From: a bacterium HR40
GTDB lineage: Bacteria; Pseudomonadota; Alphaproteobacteria; Geminicoccales; Geminicoccaceae
DNA length: 64,000 bases
Direction of reading: 5' to 3'
Assembly: GCA_002898275.1 (NCBI GenBank)
Contig: BEIQ01000001.1
Span: forward strand, 175,899-239,898
Part shown: positions 1 through 8,596 of the stretch, piece by piece
Layout: the number at the start of each line of letters is the position of its first letter
Numbering within the stretch: position 1 is the stretch's first letter
The notes under the pieces: model-generated
Databases searched by the model: none
What the model saw: only the letters and a program-made list of their open reading frames with translations
What the model was told of the DNA's origin: nothing
Translations under genes and position numbers: made by a program

Positions 1-1079
1 AGGTGGACGTGCGCACCCGTCAGGGCAGTGCCTCGGACCGCATCATCGTCGAACTCGAGGTGGCGGAGCGGTCGACCGGCGAGCTCTCGTTCGGCGCCGG
101 CTTCTCCACTTCCGACGGGCCGCTCGCCGACATTCGCTTGAGCGAGCGCAATTTGCTCGGGCGGGGTCAGTCGGTGAGCGCGAGCCTGACCGTATCGGGA
201 CGCCGGCAGGAGATCGATCTCAGTTTCACCGAGCCGTGGTTCCTCGATCGCGAGCTCGCCGCCGGCTTCGATCTCTTCCGCCGTCGCACCGATCTGCAGA
301 ACGAGGCGTCCTTCGATCAGGACCGTACCGGCGGCCGGCTACGGTTGGGCTACCCGCTCACCGAGTTCGTCCGCCACACCGTGCGTTACACGCTGCAGGA
401 TACCGAGATCAACGACGTCGATCCCTCGGCCTCTCGGTTCATTCGGGCCGAGGAGGGCAATCGCCTCACCTCCGCCTTCGGCCACACCCTGGCCTGGGAC
501 CGGCGAGATACCCGCTTCCTGCCTTCGGAAGGCTTCCTCGTGAGGCTCGACCAAGACCTCGCCGGCTTCGGGGGCGACAATCGCTATTTGCGCAACGAGG
601 GGCGGCTCGAGTTCTACTATCCGTTCCGCCCCGACGTCGTGCTCGGTCTGTTCGCCACCGGCGGCTGGATCTTCGGCTTGGGTGGCGAGGACGTGCACCT
701 GAGCGACCGTTTCTTCATCGGTGGCTCGACGCTGCGGGGCTTCCGCTATGGTGGCATCGGCCCGCGGGACACCACCACCGATGACGCCCTGGGTGGCAAC
801 GTCTACTATGTCGGCACGGCCGAACTCCGCTTCCCGTTGGGTTTACCCGAGGAGCTCAGGATGTTCGGCCGGGTGTTCGGCGATGTGGGCACCTTGACCG
901 ACCTCGATGTCGAGGGGCCGGAGATCAAGGACAGCGGAAACCTGCGGGCCGGCGTCGGTGTCGGATTCTCCTGGCTGTCACCGATCGGCCCGCTGTCCAT
1001 CGACATCACCGAAGCCGTGCTCAAGGATGACGAAGACCAGACTGAACGTTTCCGGCTCAGCTTCGGGACGCGCTTCTAG
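1..1079 (+). CDS. bamA: BamA outer membrane assembly factor, C-terminal part
   Basis: This is the 3' part of the central subunit of the BAM complex, which folds beta-barrel proteins into the outer membrane. The reading frame is open at the window edge, so the signal peptide and most POTRA domains lie upstream. What is visible is the end of the last POTRA region and the whole 16-strand barrel. The L6-loop motif is present in the form LRGF within STLRGFRYGGIGPRD, where most BamA proteins have VRGF. The protein ends in an aromatic C-terminal strand (RFRLSFGTRF) with the terminal Phe that the BAM machinery recognises. The following skp-like gene starts inside its last codons, as is usual for this cluster. 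TamA is the alternative, but the skp and fabZ neighbours favour BamA. Confidence 0.93.
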   Translation, partial: VDVRTRQGSASDRIIVELEVAERSTGELSFGAGFSTSDGPLADIRLSERNLLGRGQSVSASLTVSGRRQEIDLSFTEPWFLDRELAAGFDLFRRRTDLQNEASFDQDRTGGRLRLGYPLTEFVRHTVRYTLQDTEINDVDPSASRFIRAEEGNRLTSAFGHTLAWDRRDTRFLPSEGFLVRLDQDLAGFGGDNRYLRNEGRLEFYYPFRPDVVLGLFATGGWIFGLGGEDVHLSDRFFIGGSTLRGFRYGGIGPRDTTTDDALGGNVYYVGTAELRFPLGLPEELRMFGRVFGDVGTLTDLDVEGPEIKDSGNLRAGVGVGFSWLSPIGPLSIDITEAVLKDDEDQTERFRLSFGTRF

Positions 1080-1650
1080 GCAGCGCTCGCGGACCTGGGG
1101 CGGGCGGAGAGCCCTCCTCGCTCTCGCGCCCCTGTTCTTGCTCGCAGCCAGTGCCGTGGCGCAGACCCTGCCCCCGGCGGTGGTGGCGGTGGTCGACTAT
1201 CAGAGGCTATTGCGCGACGCGCGGGCGGCGAAGAGCATCCGCGCCCAGATCGAGGCCCGGCAGCAACGCTATCAGGATCAGATCCGACAAGAGGAGCAGC
1301 GGCTCGTCGAACAGGAGCGCGAACTCACTCGCCAGCGCGGGGTGCTATCGACCGAGGCCTATGCCCAAAAGCGCAGCGAGTTCGAACAGGAAGCGGCGCG
1401 GGTCCAGCGCATGGTGCAGGAACTGCGGCGGGAGTTGGACGGAGTGTCGGCCGCGGCTTATGGAGAACTGCGCAACGCCATCATCGAGGTGGTGGGCGGG
1501 CTGGCGAAAAGCCGCGGCTTCAATCTGGTCCTGCCGAGTTCGGCCGTATTGCTGTTCTCGCCGCAACTCGATCTCACCGAGGAGGCCCTCGCAGCCCTCG
1601 ACCGGCGGCTGCCCGAGGTGAAGGTCCCCGACCGGCCCCCCGAGCGCTGA
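1027..1650 (+). CDS. skp: OmpH/Skp family periplasmic chaperone
   Basis: A 207-residue predicted periplasmic chaperone of the OmpH/Skp family, which holds unfolded outer membrane proteins on their way to BamA. The ATG at 1027 overlaps the end of bamA by 53 bases and is the only usable start before the hydrophobic signal segment (LLALAPLFLLAASAVAQ). This gives an unusually long, Arg-rich N-region of about 28 residues. The mature part begins with VVAVVDYQRLLRDARAAKSI, typical of the family, followed by a long charged coiled coil from about residue 70 to 145. A C-terminal helical/strand piece (GFNLVLPSSAVLLF) closes the body domain. Position between bamA and fabZ is the classical one. Confidence 0.88.
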   Translation: MTKTRLNVSGSASGRASRQRSRTWGGRRALLALAPLFLLAASAVAQTLPPAVVAVVDYQRLLRDARAAKSIRAQIEARQQRYQDQIRQEEQRLVEQERELTRQRGVLSTEAYAQKRSEFEQEAARVQRMVQELRRELDGVSAAAYGELRNAIIEVVGGLAKSRGFNLVLPSSAVLLFSPQLDLTEEALAALDRRLPEVKVPDRPPER

Positions 1651-1699
1651 GCCACTCGGGCCAGTCGATCCGCCGGCAGGCTCTTGCGTGGAGAGTGTC

Positions 1700-2173
1700 A
1701 TGCCCGAAACTCCGATCGCTCCCGGCACGCCTCTTCCCGACTGCGACATCGCCGCCATCATGCGGCTGATCCCGCACCGCTACCCGTTCCTCTTGATCGA
1801 CCGGGTGATCGAGATCACGGCCTTCGAGCGTGCGGTCGGGATCAAGAACGTCACCGCCAACGAGCCCTTCTTCCCCGGCCATTTCCCGACCGATCCGATC
1901 ATGCCGGGGGTGCTCACCATCGAGGCCATGGCCCAGACCGCGGCGGTGCTGACCATCGCCAGTGCCGGGCCGGCAGTGGCCGGAAGCCGCGTCTATTTCA
2001 TGGCCATCGACGAAGCGCGGTTCCGCCGGCCGGTGCGACCCGGCGACACGTTGCGGCTGGAAGTCCGACAGGTGAGGAGCAAACTCGGCGTCTATCGCTA
2101 CGAGGGTCGAGCCTGGGTCGGCGCCGAGGTGGTGACGGAAGCATCCTTCGGTGCCAAGCTCATCGGCCACTGA
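1700..2173 (+). CDS. fabZ: 3-hydroxyacyl-ACP dehydratase FabZ
   Basis: A 157-residue hotdog-fold enzyme that dehydrates (3R)-hydroxyacyl-ACP in fatty acid elongation. The motif [11 protein letters not shown] is followed by [20 protein letters not shown], which contains the catalytic His61 and Glu75. The ATG at 1700 was chosen because GGAGAG sits five bases upstream; a GTG at 1688 would overlap that site. In most Gram-negatives fabZ is flanked by lpxD and lpxA; here it follows skp directly and is followed by a carboxylase gene. FabA is unlikely because of the short length and the FabZ-type HRYPFLLID motif. Confidence 0.95.
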   Translation: MPETPIAPGTPLPDCDIAAIMRLIPHRYPFLLIDRVIEITAFERAVGIKNVTANEPFFPGHFPTDPIMPGVLTIEAMAQTAAVLTIASAGPAVAGSRVYFMAIDEARFRRPVRPGDTLRLEVRQVRSKLGVYRYEGRAWVGAEVVTEASFGAKLIGH

Positions 2174-2185
2174 GACGGGTGCGCG

Positions 2186-2227
2186 CTGGCGTCGGCCAGC
2201 CGAAGCCTGGCCGGTCGCAGTCGCCAG
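2186..2227 (+). promoter_or_regulatory. Nested inverted repeats in the fabZ-pccA gap
   Basis: The 90-base gap contains two nested perfect six-base inverted repeats: CTGGCG (2186-2191) with CGCCAG (2222-2227), and inside it CGGCCA (2193-2198) with TGGCCG (2208-2213). There is no T-run, so it does not look like a complete intrinsic terminator. It could form a leader hairpin ahead of the carboxylase gene, but in DNA this GC-rich chance pairing is possible. Confidence 0.25.
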
Positions 2228-2263
2228 GGCGACGCCTCGCCGTGGCCCGGAGAGGGAAGAGGC

Positions 2264-4246
2264 ATGTTCTCGAAGATCCTGATCGCCAACCGGGGCGAGA
2301 TCGCCTGTCGCATCATCCGCACCTGCCGAGCCCATGGCATCCGGACGGTCGCGGTCTATTCCGATGCCGATCGTGACGCCCTGCATGTCGAGATGGCCGA
2401 CGAGGCCGTGCGTCTCGGCCCACCTCCGTCGCGCGAAAGCTATCTCGCCATCGATCGCATCGTCGAGGCCTGCCGCCGCACCGGGGCCGAAGCGGTACAC
2501 CCCGGCTACGGCTTTCTCGCCGAGAATCCGATCCTGGCCGAGGTGTTGGCAGCCGAGGGGATCGTTTTCATCGGGCCCCCCGTCGAAGCCATCCGCCTCA
2601 TGGGCGACAAGATCGAGAGCAAGCGCCTCGCCCGCCGCGCCGGCGTCCCGACCATTCCCGGTTCGGAGGGGGCGCTCGCGAGCTTCGAGGAGGTGCTGGA
2701 GACCGCCCGCGCCATTGGCTTTCCGGTGATGCTCAAGGCGGCTGCCGGCGGAGGCGGCAAGGGCATGCGGATTGCCCGCAACGAGTCCGAGCTCCTCGAG
2801 GGCTTCGAGCGGGCGCGCTCCGAGGCCCTCTCGGCCTTCGGCGACGACCGGGTGTTTTTGGAAAAATACGTGGTCGAGCCTCGGCACATCGAGGTCCAGG
2901 TACTCGCCGACCGCTACGGCAAGGTCGTATACCTCGGCGAGCGGGAATGCTCGATCCAGCGCCGACACCAGAAGGTCATCGAGGAGGCGCCATCCCCTTT
3001 CCTCGACGAGGCGACGCGTCAGGCGATGGGCGAACGGGCGTGCGCCCTCGCCCGAGCGGTCGGCTACGTCTCGGCCGGCACGGTCGAATTCGTCGTCGAC
3101 CGCGATCGGAACTTCTACTTCCTCGAGATGAATACCCGGCTCCAGGTGGAACACCCGGTGACCGAACTGGTCACCGGACGGGATCTGGTCTGGGACATGA
3201 TCCGGATCGCCGCCGGGGAGCCGCTCGGTTTCGAGCAGGAGGAGGTGCGGCTGCGCGGCTGGGCGATCGAGGCTCGGCTCTATGCCGAGGACCCGGCGCG
3301 CGGCTTTTTGCCGGCGGTCGGGCGCTTGCGCAGGTATCGGGAGCCGCGCGGGGAGGGAATCCGCATCGACAGCGGCGTGGTCGAGGGCAGCGAGATCCCC
3401 ATCTTCTACGATCCGATGATCGCCAAGATCTGTGCCTTCGGGCCGGACCGCGAGACCGCCGCTGACCGCCTGGCTACCGCGCTCGATGCCTTCGTCGTCC
3501 GCGGGCCCCAGACCAATCTCGATTTCCTGCGGGCGGTGGTCGACCATCCCCGCTTCCGCGCCGGACGTCTGTCCACCGGTTTCATCGCCGAGGAGTTCGG
3601 CGAGCGCTTCGCCGGGGTCGAGCTGCCTCCCGAGCGTCGCCGACTGCTCGCCGCGGCCGCCGCGCTCATGGCCTTTCGCGAGGCCGAGCGGGCCCTGCGC
3701 ATCGGCGGCCGGCTTCCCGGTGTCGTGCTGGCGCCTGAACGACGGTGGTGGGTGTCGCTCGGCTCGACCGGCTTCCCGGCGACGATCGAAGCGGACGGAG
3801 GCACCAGCCGCGTGCGGATCGCCGACGAGCCGGTGGATCTCAGCCTCGATTGGCTGCCCGGCCGGCTGCTCGCCCGCATCGAGGCTGGCAAGGCCTCTCT
3901 CTTCGTCCAGGTGGACCGGATCTGCGAGGGCTTCCGACTGCGACATGGCGGAGCGGTGTTCGAGGCCTTGGTCCGCACCGAGCGGGCCGCGGAATATGCC
4001 GCCCGCATGCCCCAGAAGCCACCGCGGGACAGCTCGCGCGAGGTGGCGGCGCCCATGCCCGGCCTCATCGTCTCGGTGGCGGTACGCCCGGGTCAGGAGG
4101 TGGAAGTCGGACAGGAACTGCTGGTGCTCGAGGCGATGAAGATGGAAAATGTGTTGCGCGCCGAGCGCTCCGGCATCGTGGCGGAGGTCCGGGTGCGGCC
4201 GCGTGACGCCGTCGCCGCCGACCAGGTGCTGCTGGTGTTCGCCTGA
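2264..4246 (+). CDS. pccA: Propionyl-CoA carboxylase alpha (biotin) subunit
   Basis: A 660-residue biotin-dependent carboxylase subunit. Residues 1-450 are biotin carboxylase: the N-terminal KILIANRGEIACRI, the ATP-grasp glycine-rich loop AAAGGGGKGM near residue 160 and the EMNTRLQVEHPVTE motif are all present. A PCC-type BT linker domain follows, with the family-typical passage ending in APMPGLI. The C-terminal biotinyl domain has EAMKMEN with the biotin-accepting Lys626. The BT domain and the spacing favour propionyl-CoA carboxylase over acetyl-CoA or methylcrotonyl-CoA carboxylase; a broader acyl-CoA carboxylase is possible. The start has a strong GGAGAGGGAAGAGG site. The beta subunit is not in this window. 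A propionyl-CoA synthetase gene lies at about 40 kb, so propionate use is plausible. Confidence 0.88.
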   Translation: MFSKILIANRGEIACRIIRTCRAHGIRTVAVYSDADRDALHVEMADEAVRLGPPPSRESYLAIDRIVEACRRTGAEAVHPGYGFLAENPILAEVLAAEGIVFIGPPVEAIRLMGDKIESKRLARRAGVPTIPGSEGALASFEEVLETARAIGFPVMLKAAAGGGGKGMRIARNESELLEGFERARSEALSAFGDDRVFLEKYVVEPRHIEVQVLADRYGKVVYLGERECSIQRRHQKVIEEAPSPFLDEATRQAMGERACALARAVGYVSAGTVEFVVDRDRNFYFLEMNTRLQVEHPVTELVTGRDLVWDMIRIAAGEPLGFEQEEVRLRGWAIEARLYAEDPARGFLPAVGRLRRYREPRGEGIRIDSGVVEGSEIPIFYDPMIAKICAFGPDRETAADRLATALDAFVVRGPQTNLDFLRAVVDHPRFRAGRLSTGFIAEEFGERFAGVELPPERRRLLAAAAALMAFREAERALRIGGRLPGVVLAPERRWWVSLGSTGFPATIEADGGTSRVRIADEPVDLSLDWLPGRLLARIEAGKASLFVQVDRICEGFRLRHGGAVFEALVRTERAAEYAARMPQKPPRDSSREVAAPMPGLIVSVAVRPGQEVEVGQELLVLEAMKMENVLRAERSGIVAEVRVRPRDAVAADQVLLVFA

Positions 4247-4318
4247 GGCGGCACCGAGCCGCGGGATGCGAGACGGCGCGCTCGGGAGTTGCGAGGTCTT
4301 CAACGGGAGAGATCGGGC

Positions 4319-4981
4319 ATGCGCGAAGCGATGGCGCTCGTCGTGGCGGGGATCGTCCTCGCGGCCTGTCAGCAGGGCCCCGGTGGCCAGCCCCAGCTCG
4401 GCCAAAAGACCGCGACGGGCGCGGCGGTCGGGGCGGTTCTGGGCGGGATTACCGGTGCCATCCTCGACAAGAACGACGTCCGCGGGGTGGCTGTGGGAGC
4501 AGCGGTGGGAGCTGCCGTCGGCGGTGGCATCGGTTACGCCCTCGACCAGCAGGAGCGGGCATTCCAGGAGGCACTCGCCAGCGAACGGGCACAGCGGACG
4601 GTGGAGGTCGAGCGCCTGCGCGAGGACCAGTTGCGGATCACGTTCTCGGACCAGGTGATGTTCGATTCCGGCAGCGCCGAAATCCGTCCCGGCTTCCGCG
4701 ACAGCCTGCGCAAGGTGGCGGAGGTGTTGCGGCAATATCCCGACTCGACGGCCCGGATCGTCGGTCACACCGACAGCGTGGGCAGCGAGACCTTCAACCT
4801 CGAGCTGTCGCGGCGGCGGGCGGAGGCGGTGCGCCAGGCCTTGATCGCGGAAGGAGTGGCCGGCGACCGGCTGGTCGCCGAAGGCCGAGGCGAAGCCGAG
4901 CCGCGCGCCGACAACGCCACCGAGGCCGGGCGGCAGCTCAACCGTCGGGTCGAGATCTACGTCTCGCCGCGCCGCGTCTGA
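4319..4981 (+). CDS. OmpA-family lipoprotein with glycine zipper
   Basis: A 220-residue outer membrane lipoprotein. The signal peptide ends in a lipobox, LAAC, with Cys17 as the expected lipidated residue. Next comes a Gly/Ala-rich glycine-zipper segment with repeated AVGAAVGG-like units at about residues 35-75, then a C-terminal OmpA domain. That domain has VMFDSGSAEIRPG, the peptidoglycan-contact region HTDSVGSETFN and the closing NRRVEIYV. The architecture matches YiaD-like proteins that tie the outer membrane to peptidoglycan. The 3' end overlaps the convergent chaC gene by 25 bases. The start at 4319 has GGGAGAG upstream; an in-frame ATG at 4289 would spoil the signal peptide. Confidence 0.87.
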   Translation: MREAMALVVAGIVLAACQQGPGGQPQLGQKTATGAAVGAVLGGITGAILDKNDVRGVAVGAAVGAAVGGGIGYALDQQERAFQEALASERAQRTVEVERLREDQLRITFSDQVMFDSGSAEIRPGFRDSLRKVAEVLRQYPDSTARIVGHTDSVGSETFNLELSRRRAEAVRQALIAEGVAGDRLVAEGRGEAEPRADNATEAGRQLNRRVEIYVSPRRV

Positions 4982-5508
4982 TCCGGGAACTCGAGAAGGC
5001 GCTGGGCGAGCCGTTCGAGCTCCGGCTCGCCGATCCCCATCGCTCGCAGATGCGCTACCGTCTCGACCACATAGTCGAGACAGCGGCCACCATGGCCGCA
5101 AGCGGCGCGGATGGTGGCGAGCGTCGTCTCCTCGTCGAGCTCGCGCGCGAACTGCGGATGGTCTGGCCGCGCGACATAGGTCCAAGCCTCGACCGTATCG
5201 CCGCACGCCAGGACCACGGGCAACCGCCGCCGCTCGTAGACGTCGCTGACGAGCTCCCGGCCGTCCAGATAGGACAGGGTCTCGGCCTCGCGTTCGGCCG
5301 CGACCGCGAGCGCGCGACCCCAACAGCATCCGCCCCGGTCGAGCCCGAGGACGAGACCCGGGCGACTGCGGGTGCCGCGCCAGTGGTAGGACCAGATGCA
5401 CAATCGGCGATGCCAGCCATCGAGCCGTGCCGGTTCGGACCGGTCGACAGGGAATCCGGGTCGCCACATGAGCGACCCATAGCCGAACACCCACACCAGT
5501 TCGGGCAT
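4957..5508 (-). CDS. chaC: ChaC-type gamma-glutamylcyclotransferase
   Basis: A 183-residue member of the ChaC family, which cleaves glutathione to 5-oxoproline and Cys-Gly. The nucleotide-like loop motif VFGYGSLMWRP is at residues 7-17, and the catalytic Glu is most likely Glu85 in LDGREL. The C-terminal half shows the family's Y-V-A-R-P and late H-L-R-x-M-G-I-x-E-P segments. It lies three bases after tyrA on the same strand and may be co-transcribed with the aromatic amino acid operon. Its 3' end runs 25 bases into the OmpA-type lipoprotein gene on the other strand. The family assignment is secure; the exact substrate is inferred. Confidence 0.88.
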   Translation of the reverse strand: MPELVWVFGYGSLMWRPGFPVDRSEPARLDGWHRRLCIWSYHWRGTRSRPGLVLGLDRGGCCWGRALAVAAEREAETLSYLDGRELVSDVYERRRLPVVLACGDTVEAWTYVARPDHPQFARELDEETTLATIRAACGHGGRCLDYVVETVAHLRAMGIGEPELERLAQRLLEFPDQTRRGET

Positions 5509-5511
5509 GCG

Positions 5512-6465
5512 TCAATGGGCGGACTTCGCCGCCTCGCTCGCTGGACCGTTGTCGGTCGCGGCATCGGGCGGTACGGGCAGGCGATCGTAGGCCTGGCCCG
5601 CGCGGATCACCGCCCGGCGAATGGCGCGGGTGCGCGAGAACAGCTCGAACAGGGTGTCGCCGTCGCCCCACCGGATGGCCCGCTGCAACCGTACCAGATC
5701 CTCGGTGAAGCGGCCCAACATCTCGAGGACAGCCTCGCGGTTGTTGAGGAAGACGTCCCGCCACATGGTCGGATCCGAGGCGGCGATGCGGGTGAAGTCG
5801 GTGAAGCCCCCCGCCGCATACTTGAACACCTCGCTCTGGGTCTGTTTCTCGAGATCGGCGACCGTACCGACGATGGTATAGGCGATGAGATGCGGAAGGT
5901 GGGAGGTTATGGCGAGGACGCGGTCGTGGTGCTCTGGGGTCATGGTGTCGACCAGGGCCCCGGTGAGCTCCCACATGCCGCGCACGCGCTGCACCGCCTC
6001 TGGGTCCGTATCCTCGATCGGGGTCAGGATCACCCGCCGACCCTGGAAGAGGGTCTCGAAGGCGGCATCGGGACCGGAATGCTCGGTGCCGGCTACCGGA
6101 TGGCCGGGCACGAACAGCGACGGCGTCGGCAGATGCGGCATCACGTCGTGGACGATCTGCGCCTTGACCGAGCCGACATCGGTGACAATCGCCCGCGGAT
6201 CGAGCCCTGGCACCATCGCCTTGGCCACCGTGCCCATCGATCCGGGTGGCACGCCCAGCACGACGAGCTCGGCGCCCTCGACGGCGTGCGCGGGATCGGC
6301 CACGGCTCGATGACACAGGCCGAGCTCGAGGGCACGCGCCCGGGTCTCTTCGCGCCGGGCACAGGCGACGATCTCCTCGACCGCACCCCGCCGACGCAGG
6401 GCGAGGGCGAGGGAACCGTTGATCAGCCCGATTCCGATGAGGGCGATGCGTCGAAAGGGCGTCAT
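5512..6465 (-). CDS. tyrA: Prephenate/arogenate dehydrogenase TyrA
   Basis: A 317-residue NAD(P)-dependent dehydrogenase of tyrosine synthesis, with no fused chorismate mutase. The Rossmann motif GIGLINGS is at residues 11-18. The catalytic region HPVAGTEHSG has His122 as the expected active-site histidine. The ATG at 6465 overlaps the stop of the upstream aminotransferase gene (ATGA), a sign of translational coupling. With the chorismate mutase-like gene and the aminotransferase it forms a minus-strand operon for prephenate-derived amino acids. Prephenate versus arogenate preference cannot be read from the sequence. Confidence 0.92.
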   Translation of the reverse strand: MTPFRRIALIGIGLINGSLALALRRRGAVEEIVACARREETRARALELGLCHRAVADPAHAVEGAELVVLGVPPGSMGTVAKAMVPGLDPRAIVTDVGSVKAQIVHDVMPHLPTPSLFVPGHPVAGTEHSGPDAAFETLFQGRRVILTPIEDTDPEAVQRVRGMWELTGALVDTMTPEHHDRVLAITSHLPHLIAYTIVGTVADLEKQTQSEVFKYAAGGFTDFTRIAASDPTMWRDVFLNNREAVLEMLGRFTEDLVRLQRAIRWGDGDTLFELFSRTRAIRRAVIRAGQAYDRLPVPPDAATDNGPASEAAKSAH

Positions 6466-7565
6466 CGAGCTGCCCGTCCGGCGAGGAAGTCGTCGAGCGC
6501 GGCGACGAGCGCCTGGTTGTCGCTTTCGCGGCCGACGGTGAAACGGAGGCAGTGCGGCAGACCGTAGGCCTCCATGCGTCGCCCGATCAGGCCGCGCTCC
6601 TGCAGGAAGGCATCGGCCGCTGCCGCATCGCGGCCGGGTTCGCGGGGAAAAGCGACGAGCACGAAGTTGGCGATGCTGGGATAGACGGCGAGGCCGAGGT
6701 CGGCGAGGTGGGAGGCGAGCCACGGCCGCCAGATGTCATTGTGGCGCTTCGAGGCCTGCTGGTGCTCGAGATCCTCGAGAGCAGCGATGCCTGCCACCTG
6801 TGCCGGGGTCGAGACGTTGAAGGGGCCGCGGACGCGATCGAGCACATCGACCACGGCAGGCGGCGCGAAGGCCCAGCCGAGCCTCAGCGCGGCGAGCCCG
6901 AAAAGCTTCGAGAAGGTGCGCGTGACCACCACATTGTCGAACTCGTGGACGAGCTCGAGGCCGTCGCAATAGTCGGGCTCGGAGGCGTATTCGGCATAGG
7001 CAGCGTCGATCACGAGCAGCACGCGCTCGGGGAGTCGCTGCCTCAGGGCGAAGAGCTCGTCGCGCGTCAGATAGCTGCCGGTCGGATTGTTGGGGTTGGC
7101 GAGGAAGAGGATGCGCGTGCGAGTCGTCACCCGAGCGAGCAACGCATCGACGTCCGCTCGCAGTTGGCGCTCCGGCGCACTCACCGGATGCGCTCCGGCA
7201 GCCAGCGCCGACAATCGATACATGAGGAAGCCGTGCTCGGTGTGGAGCACCTCCTCGCCCGGCCCCGCGTAGGCCCGTATCAGCAGGGCGATGAGCTCGT
7301 CCGATCCAGCACCGCACACGATACGCTCGGGATCGAGGTTGAAGCGGCGAGCGATGGCTTGCCGCAGCCGGCTACTGCTGCCATCGGGATAGCGATGGAG
7401 CGTTCCGGCGACTTCGCGGTAGGCAGCGATGGCCTTCGGGCTCGGTCCGAGGGCGTTCTCGTTCGAGGACAGCTTGATGGCAGGACGGCCGCCAGCGACC
7501 TCGGCCCTGCCGCCCACATAGGGCTCGATCTCCAGAATGCCCGGACGCGGAATGGGTGCGATCAT
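6462..7565 (-). CDS. hisC: Histidinol-phosphate/aromatic aminotransferase
   Basis: A 367-residue PLP-dependent class I/II aminotransferase of the HisC type. The N-terminal KLSSNENALGPSPKA, the ANPNNPTG motif at about residues 156-163 and the Schiff-base Lys220 in TRTFSKLFGLAALR are all visible. HisC enzymes act on histidinol phosphate and often also on phenylpyruvate or prephenate. Location between the chorismate mutase-like gene and tyrA, with four-base ATGA overlaps on both sides, suggests that the aromatic reaction is the main task here. No other histidine biosynthesis gene is in the window. Confidence 0.92.
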   Translation of the reverse strand: MIAPIPRPGILEIEPYVGGRAEVAGGRPAIKLSSNENALGPSPKAIAAYREVAGTLHRYPDGSSSRLRQAIARRFNLDPERIVCGAGSDELIALLIRAYAGPGEEVLHTEHGFLMYRLSALAAGAHPVSAPERQLRADVDALLARVTTRTRILFLANPNNPTGSYLTRDELFALRQRLPERVLLVIDAAYAEYASEPDYCDGLELVHEFDNVVVTRTFSKLFGLAALRLGWAFAPPAVVDVLDRVRGPFNVSTPAQVAGIAALEDLEHQQASKRHNDIWRPWLASHLADLGLAVYPSIANFVLVAFPREPGRDAAAADAFLQERGLIGRRMEAYGLPHCLRFTVGRESDNQALVAALDDFLAGRAAR

Positions 7566-8452
7566 CCAATCTCCTCGCGAGAACGAGACACCGGCGCGGC
7601 GGCTGCGGCTCGCGTTGCACCGACCGGAAGCGGTGTGGCATATGCTCCGATACGGCGCAGCCGCAAGAGTTGCTCGCGCAGCAGCGCCCCCGCATTGGTG
7701 AGGAGCGGGGCGTGTTCGTCGAGGAAGCCGGCGAGATCGAGCAGCCAGCTCGAGCCTTCGCCTTCCGCGCGCACCGCGAGGATCTGCGGATCGAGGCCGG
7801 AGCGCAGGAAACCCTCGAGCAGCCGCGACCGACTGATCTCGCCTGCCGTGCGCAGCACGAAGAGACTGCGATCGTCGCCGCTCGCCTCGAGCGGTACCGT
7901 GCCGACCACCAATCCGGCGCGTTCGAGACCGGGATCGGCGAGAAACGGGATGCGGGCGATCACGCGGAATGCCGCTCGCTCGGAGTCGGCGAGATCGCTC
8001 CACCAGCGTTCCCCGCCGGCGGGCATGGGCACTACCGCCACCTGCGCCCGGCCCTCCTCGAGCAGCCGCAGCGCATGACCGGGGCCTTCAGCGGCCAGCA
8101 AGGGGGTGATCGATCCGAGATGGTCTCGGGCGATCTCCCGCAGTTCCGCAGGCTCGCCGCAGACCGCGGCGACCAGCGGCATCTGAGCGCGGATCGCCGC
8201 CGCGAACAGCTCGCGCCACAGCCGCACGAGACTGTCGGCGGGAAATCTGCCATCCGCAGCAGCGACCAGGCGACGCAGCACCTGGGCCTCCCGTGCCGGC
8301 CGCAGCGGCGGCCCATCGCCCGAGGTCTGGCGCTTGACCGCAGCGATCTGCTCGACCACGGCCATGCGCTCCATCATGAGCGCGAGCAGCCGATCGTCGA
8401 TGGCGTCGATGCGCGCGCGCAGCGCGGCGAGCAGGGATGCGGTCTCGGACAT
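7562..8452 (-). CDS. Chorismate mutase with degenerate prephenate-dehydratase-like tail
   Basis: A 296-residue protein whose first 85 or so residues form an AroQ chorismate mutase. Arg14, Arg29, Lys40 and the later PAREAQV Arg-Glu pair correspond to the substrate-binding residues of the E. coli enzyme. The remainder is roughly as long as a prephenate dehydratase plus ACT region. It lacks the Gly-x-x-Gly-Ser-Phe start and the Thr-Arg-Phe catalytic motif, while a weak ACT-like stretch (DDRSLFVLRT) remains. So conversion of chorismate to prephenate is well supported, but prephenate dehydratase activity is not. It is the first gene of the operon with hisC and tyrA, divergent from the rlmI-like gene. 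Confidence 0.78.
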   Translation of the reverse strand: MSETASLLAALRARIDAIDDRLLALMMERMAVVEQIAAVKRQTSGDGPPLRPAREAQVLRRLVAAADGRFPADSLVRLWRELFAAAIRAQMPLVAAVCGEPAELREIARDHLGSITPLLAAEGPGHALRLLEEGRAQVAVVPMPAGGERWWSDLADSERAAFRVIARIPFLADPGLERAGLVVGTVPLEASGDDRSLFVLRTAGEISRSRLLEGFLRSGLDPQILAVRAEGEGSSWLLDLAGFLDEHAPLLTNAGALLREQLLRLRRIGAYATPLPVGATRAAAAAPVSRSREEIG

Positions 8453-8596
8453 CGGATCCAGATCGAAGCGCCGGCGGCAAGCTACCGCGCGCGCCGGCCG
8501 GCGCAAGGGCAGTGCGGCTGCCGGCGCTTGAAAGCGACGACCGTTGCGCGATTTCGCGCCGAGACTTCGAAGCGTGCCTGCACCCGAGGATTTCCC

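Noticed and set aside
1574..6316. A 1580-codon open frame on the minus strand
   Set aside because: It runs antisense to fabZ, pccA and others and is an artefact of GC-rich third positions; no family features and extreme Arg/Gly/His content.
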